A DNA stretch of 64,000 nt. It comes from Halobacteriovorax sp. DA5. Lineage in GTDB: Bacteria; Bdellovibrionota; Bacteriovoracia; Bacteriovoracales; Bacteriovoracaceae. The notes beneath the pieces are model-generated. The model was not told the DNA's origin. It worked only from the letters and a program-made list of their open reading frames with translations, and searched no databases. A program made the translations under genes and the position numbers. Of the stretch, positions 60,785 to 64,000 are shown one piece after another. The stretch spans positions 1 through 64,000 of the forward strand of contig NZ_PPDJ01000012.1 of NCBI RefSeq assembly GCF_002903145.1, read 5' to 3'. The stretch's first letter is position 1. Every line of letters begins with the position of its first letter.

Positions 60785-61915
60785 ATGAAAATTGGATTTG
60801 ATGCAAAGAGAGCATTTCATAACTTCAGAGGTCTAGGGAATTATTCTAGGGACCTCATTGCAAGTTTAAGTCGCTATCACTCACAGAACTCATATTATCT
60901 TTTTACACCAGAATTTGATGACCCAAGGGCCATTCACTGGCTAGATCAATATGATAATTTGAATGTAGTTAAACCTTCTGACTTTTGGTCTAAAAAATTT
61001 CCAGCAGCATGGCGATCTTTTAAAGTTGCAGATGAAGCAAAGAGGCTAGAGATTGATATTTTTCATGGTTTATCTCATGAACTACCTCACGGTATTGAGA
61101 AGACGGGAATCAAGTCAGTTGTAACAATTCACGATCTCTTATTCTTACGTTTTCCTGAAAACTTCAAATGGATCGATCGACAAGTTTATCTTAGAAAAAT
61201 AAAGTACGCGACAGAAGTTGCAGATGTTATTTTAGCAATATGTGAGCAAACGAAGAGTGATTTAATTCATTATCTTGGGTGTGATCCAAATAAGATCAAG
61301 GTTGTATATCAAACTTGTAATCCTCGTTTCTATTCTCCAATTCCTATTGAGAAACAGGTTTCTACAGTTGAACGCTATGGTGTGAACGAGAAGTTTATTC
61401 TTTATGTTGGTGCAATTGAGCCTAATAAGAACGTTCTAACTCTTGTTAAGGCCTATGCAGATATTAAGAAGTCGATTAATCATAAGCTTGTTATTATCGG
61501 AAATGGTGGAAGTTTCAAGAAAGAGGTTGAAAGTTATATTCACTCTAAAGGACTTGAAGATCGTATCATGATTCTTTCAAATGTGACTAATGATGACCTT
61601 CCAGCTTTTTACCAACGAAGTGATTTATTTGTTTTTCCATCATTCTTTGAAGGATTTGGTATTCCAATTATTGAGGCGTTATTTTCGAAGACACCTGTGA
61701 TTACTTCTAAAGGATCCGTATTTCCTGAAGCGGGTGGCCCTAATACGATTTATATTGATCCAAGTAATAAACACGAAATGAGTGAGCAAATTGTCAACGT
61801 ACTAACGAATCCTGATCTTGCCTTTGAGATGGTAGAAGCGGGCCGTAACTTCGTTGAAAAATTTCATCGTCGTAAGACGGCCCAGAATTTAATTGATTTG
61901 TATTCGAGTATGTAA
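60785..61915 (+). CDS. GT4-family glycosyltransferase
   Basis: A 376-residue GT-B enzyme: FDAKRAFHNFRGLGNYSRDL at the start (acceptor-side loop), TIHDLLFLRFPE, the donor-binding FILYVGAIEPNKNVLTLVKAY, and the E(x7)E motif FPSFFEGFGIPIIEAL. It transfers a sugar from a nucleotide- or lipid-linked donor, typically in lipopolysaccharide or capsule synthesis. No other polysaccharide genes are near. It begins 33 nt after the transglycosylase and converges with exbD. Confidence 0.92.
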   Translation: MKIGFDAKRAFHNFRGLGNYSRDLIASLSRYHSQNSYYLFTPEFDDPRAIHWLDQYDNLNVVKPSDFWSKKFPAAWRSFKVADEAKRLEIDIFHGLSHELPHGIEKTGIKSVVTIHDLLFLRFPENFKWIDRQVYLRKIKYATEVADVILAICEQTKSDLIHYLGCDPNKIKVVYQTCNPRFYSPIPIEKQVSTVERYGVNEKFILYVGAIEPNKNVLTLVKAYADIKKSINHKLVIIGNGGSFKKEVESYIHSKGLEDRIMILSNVTNDDLPAFYQRSDLFVFPSFFEGFGIPIIEALFSKTPVITSKGSVFPEAGGPNTIYIDPSNKHEMSEQIVNVLTNPDLAFEMVEAGRNFVEKFHRRKTAQNLIDLYSSM

Positions 61916-62314
61916 TTACTTTTCAGTGATTAGTGAGAGGTTAGTTAGGCTGTATTTCTTTAACACATCTAAAATACGCACTAGCCTCGAGTACTGAACT
62001 TCTTGATCAACTCTTAGATCAATTGGTTTATTCTTATCTTGAATAGATGCTAACTCAGTATCTAATTCATCAATAGTGTATTTCTTACCAGCAATTGCAA
62101 CTTCCTCTTTTGATAATTCAATTGTTAAAACTTTAGAATCTGCAGAGGCCTTTTCACCAGACTCTGTCTTTGGAAGATTTAAAAGTAGCGCAAGCTCAGA
62201 CTTCTTAAATACAGTTGAAGTCATGAAGAAGATCAAAAGTAAAAAGACAACATCAATCAATGGAGTGATGTCAGCATTTGCTTCTTGTCTTGTTCTTTTT
62301 GTGCGTGAACTCAT
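61916..62314 (-). CDS. exbD: ExbD/TolR biopolymer transport protein
   Basis: A 132-residue protein with one N-terminal membrane helix containing the essential Asp (ITPLIDVVFLLLIFFM), followed by a periplasmic domain. Together with ExbB it forms a proton-driven motor. Its ATG overlaps the exbB stop (ATGA), so the two are coupled. No tonB or tolA follows; the TonB-like gene at 8.7 kb is a candidate partner, but the pair could also serve gliding or another process. Confidence 0.93.
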   Translation of the reverse strand: MSSRTKRTRQEANADITPLIDVVFLLLIFFMTSTVFKKSELALLLNLPKTESGEKASADSKVLTIELSKEEVAIAGKKYTIDELDTELASIQDKNKPIDLRVDQEVQYSRLVRILDVLKKYSLTNLSLITEK

Positions 62315-62829
62315 AGAACTTTTTCCATGATTTCTTTTTCTAGTTTTGTCTCTAGTTTATCAACTGAACCAAGTAGGTAGTTGTGACCAACAAAGTGTGG
62401 AATCGCTACGATCATTCCACCAACTGTCGTGATCAGTGCCATTGAAATCCCTTGTGCAAATGAAGCCGGATTTGAAAGACCTGTTTCTGACATTACGTGG
62501 AAGGCCGTAAGAACACCAACTACTGTACCAAGAAGACCTAGAAGAGGTGAGATCGTTGCAATAATTTTTACAGTGTTTAGACCCTTTTCAACATTCATGA
62601 TGTGGCCAGCAAGGTACTGCTTTGCAATTTCAATAGTTGATGAGGTGTCCATGTGCTCACCATTATCTTTTATCCTCTTTTGAATATCGCTTGAAGTTTG
62701 AGAAGTCATTTTCATTTCAACTGAAAGAAAATAAGCTTTTGATAACATGATTGCCCATCCTACTACATTGATAAATAGTAGAATATACATAATTAAGCCA
62801 CCCTGTTGGATGTATTCATATAAGCGCAT
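62311..62829 (-). CDS. exbB: ExbB/TolQ/MotA-family proton channel protein
   Basis: The ATG at 62829 has AAAGGAG before it, so the protein is 172 residues; the longer frame is not supported. Three membrane helices, with the MotA/TolQ/ExbB signature in the second half: ATISPLLGLLGTVVGVLTAF and the third helix GISMALITTVGGMIVAIPHFVGHN. It forms the stator channel that energises TonB-like proteins. Overlaps exbD. Confidence 0.93.
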   Translation of the reverse strand: MRLYEYIQQGGLIMYILLFINVVGWAIMLSKAYFLSVEMKMTSQTSSDIQKRIKDNGEHMDTSSTIEIAKQYLAGHIMNVEKGLNTVKIIATISPLLGLLGTVVGVLTAFHVMSETGLSNPASFAQGISMALITTVGGMIVAIPHFVGHNYLLGSVDKLETKLEKEIMEKVL

Positions 62830-63035
62830 TGCGTCTCCTTTATTATAAAACATTTTAATTTTATTATAAAAATGGGGCCATGAGAACACTAAAATATTTT
62901 GATCAGATATGCTCAAATCAAACAATTTATTACTTTTAGAGAAATTTACAAAAATCTAACATAGCTCAGATAATTAATTGTGCTGGCCTGATATTATATA
63001 TTCATAGAGGAACACAGGAAAAAATTGGAGGTCCT

Positions 63036-63314
63036 ATGAACTATGAATTAAGCTTTCACAACGTTGATCACTCACCAGCTTTTGAGGATTACGTAGCTAA
63101 AAAGTTGAAAGGAATTTCAAACGACTTTAGAAATGTGGGTCATATTCAGTTCGTGGCCGATAAGAAAGGTCCAGAATATGTATTCTCGGCCAATGTGAAC
63201 GGTCACAAACATCAGTTCCACAAAAAAGCCAAAGGAGATAATGTTTATCAAGCAGCTGCTGGTGTCTTAGTTGCTTTTAAAAGCTGGTATCGCGATCAGA
63301 AGATTGCTAGCTAA
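63036..63314 (+). CDS. hpf: ribosome hibernation-promoting factor (short HPF/RaiA type)
   Basis: A 92-residue protein with the YfiA/HPF beta-alpha-beta-beta-beta-alpha pattern: SFHNVDHSPAFEDYVAKKLKGI at the N-terminus, FSANVNGHKHQFHKKAKGDNVYQAAAGV later. HPF binds the 30S decoding region and holds ribosomes idle in stationary phase. It lacks the C-terminal dimerisation domain of long HPFs. GGAGGTCCT precedes the ATG. Its downstream terminator also contains a flagellin promoter. Confidence 0.85.
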   Translation: MNYELSFHNVDHSPAFEDYVAKKLKGISNDFRNVGHIQFVADKKGPEYVFSANVNGHKHQFHKKAKGDNVYQAAAGVLVAFKSWYRDQKIAS

Positions 63315-63369
63315 TTAAAATAAGATACCAAAATAGTCGGCTTACGGCTCTCAATTCTAACTAGACAAG

Positions 63370-63415
63370 TGCCCAAAGTTTTTTACTTACACGTATAAAC
63401 TTTGGGCATTTTTTT
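63370..63415 (+). terminator. intrinsic terminator after hpf
   Basis: TGCCCAAAGTTT (63370-63381) pairs with AAACTTTGGGCA (63397-63408), then TTTTTTT (63409-63415). The stem is 12 bp. Its second arm contains the -35 of a sigma-28-like promoter. Confidence 0.85.
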
Positions 63416-63422
63416 CCGATAA
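63396..63422 (+). promoter_or_regulatory. sigma-28 (FliA)-type flagellar promoter
   Basis: TAAACTTT (63396-63403), 11-nt spacer, TCCGATAA (63415-63422). The FliA consensus is TAAAGTTT-N11-GCCGATAA, so 14 of 16 positions match at the exact spacing. It sits 64 nt upstream of the flagellin ATG and overlaps the hpf terminator. Confidence 0.75.
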
Positions 63423-63437
63423 ATTTTAAGTAGTAGA

Positions 63438-63488
63438 CCCTTTCATGGTGGAAAGGGCCGAAAATTTAAAGGGTAGTCTTCAGGGATG
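63438..63488 (+). promoter_or_regulatory. flagellin 5' leader hairpin and CsrA-like site
   Basis: CCCTTTC (63438-63444) and GAAAGGG (63451-63457) form a 7-bp hairpin with loop ATGGTG. At the start codon the leader reads CAGGGATG (63481-63488), matching the core of the CsrA consensus (CARGGAUG) directly over the ribosome site. Both are in the leader of the flagellin gene. Confidence 0.45.
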
Positions 63489-64000
63489 AGAGTAGGGACT
63501 AATGTCACATCACAGCTGGCGCAAAGAATGCTAGGTGAAGTGAACGATCACCAGACGAGTGAGGTTCGCAAACTAGCAGGTGCAAAGCGCATTTATCAGG
63601 CCGCAATTGATCCGGCCGGCGCAGCTATATCCCTAAAGATGTCAGCACAGAATCGCTCTAATCTTCAGGCCCAACGAAACTCAAACGATAGTTTTTCAAT
63701 GCTCGAGGTTGCTGATGCAACAATGGGGAGTATGCAAGATATTGCAATTCGCTTAAAAGAGCTCTCTATCCAAATGGCAACTGATACTTATAACGATAGT
63801 GATCGCGCCAATACAAACCGTGAATTCAAGCAGCTTGCACGTGAAATAATACGTATTCAAGAAAATGCTGAATATAATGGCACTAAACTTTTAAATGGTG
63901 GCCGTGATCTTGAAATGCAAATTGGTATTCGTAACTCAGAGAAGAATGATCGTATCAAGTATAATATCAGTGATGTAATGACTTCAAATCGTAAGCTTCT
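63486..64000 (+). CDS. fliC: flagellin, 3' end cut off by the window
   Basis: The frame starts at ATG 63486 and runs open to the window end (171 codons seen). N-terminal flagellin domain: MRVGTNVTSQLAQRML, then the helical DO/D1 segments with RNSNDSFSMLEVADATMGSMQ, LKELSIQMATDTYNDSDRANTNREFKQLAREI, and NAEYNGTKLLNGG. Flagellin is exported and polymerises into the filament. A sigma-28-type promoter and a CsrA-like site precede it. The C-terminal half is missing here. Confidence 0.92.
   Translation, partial: MRVGTNVTSQLAQRMLGEVNDHQTSEVRKLAGAKRIYQAAIDPAGAAISLKMSAQNRSNLQAQRNSNDSFSMLEVADATMGSMQDIAIRLKELSIQMATDTYNDSDRANTNREFKQLAREIIRIQENAEYNGTKLLNGGRDLEMQIGIRNSEKNDRIKYNISDVMTSNRKL

Noticed and set aside
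62830..62925. Extension of exbB upstream of 62829.
   Set aside because: AAAGGAG precedes ATG 62829, and ExbB-family proteins start near this point.

Overview
The window is AT-rich, densely coded bacterial DNA. It looks like a chromosome segment from a Gram-negative, flagellated member of the Bdellovibrionota, most like the Bacteriovorax/Halobacteriovorax group. That placement is inferred from a histone-fold protein of the Bdellovibrio HBb type, many exported hydrolases (zinc protease, EndA-type nuclease, NPP-type phosphodiesterase, lytic transglycosylase), a TonB-like protein and ExbB/ExbD, a CFI-box surface protein and a flagellin with a sigma-28-like promoter. I saw no rRNA, tRNA, CRISPR array, prophage or insertion sequence.

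Layout. 0-14.4 kb: small metabolic, stress and repair genes (two GrpB-family proteins, a DEAD-box helicase, two acetyltransferases, lplA, a peroxiredoxin, csaA, two GFA-fold zinc proteins, katG, a PAP2 phosphatase). 14.4-25.7 kb: exported proteins and signalling (nuclease, hybrid histidine kinase, ClC channel, metalloprotease, NPP phosphodiesterase, YceI protein, ppa). 25.8-33.3 kb: a long coiled-coil protein coupled to dtd, a twin-TM2 protein, a bacterial histone next to a NadD-like enzyme, rpsD with a strong promoter and structured leader, and an aminotransferase. 33.4-35.0 kb: a CFI-box surface protein and a frameshifted response regulator.

35.0-47.7 kb is the most unusual region, an apparent biosynthetic locus. 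On the minus strand lie UbiA-like prenyltransferase, GNAT-like protein, a fusion of HMG-CoA reductase with an APH/choline-kinase-like domain, fatty-acyl-AMP ligase, acyl carrier protein and AurF-like diiron oxygenase. Beside them are a divergent BtaA/DUF3419-like SAM aminocarboxypropyltransferase, a PEP-synthase/rifampicin-phosphotransferase-like enzyme and a second acyl-adenylating enzyme. Together these could activate an acyl chain, load it on a carrier protein, oxidise it, and attach prenyl and SAM-derived groups. I do not recognise the combination as a described pathway; the product is unknown.

47.7-64 kb: an App1-like phosphatase, a cysteine desulfurase-ThiI pair for tRNA 4-thiouridine, a tail-specific protease, a PilT-like ATPase, an adenosine-deaminase-like protein, a membrane J-domain protein, a dipeptide epimerase and an MltD-like transglycosylase (both suited to peptidoglycan turnover), a glycosyltransferase, exbB-exbD, hpf, and the start of a flagellin gene cut by the window end.

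Starts were moved inward from the longest reading frame where an ATG or GTG with a better ribosome site, signal peptide or domain boundary was visible. Family names rest on motifs read by eye; no database search was possible.
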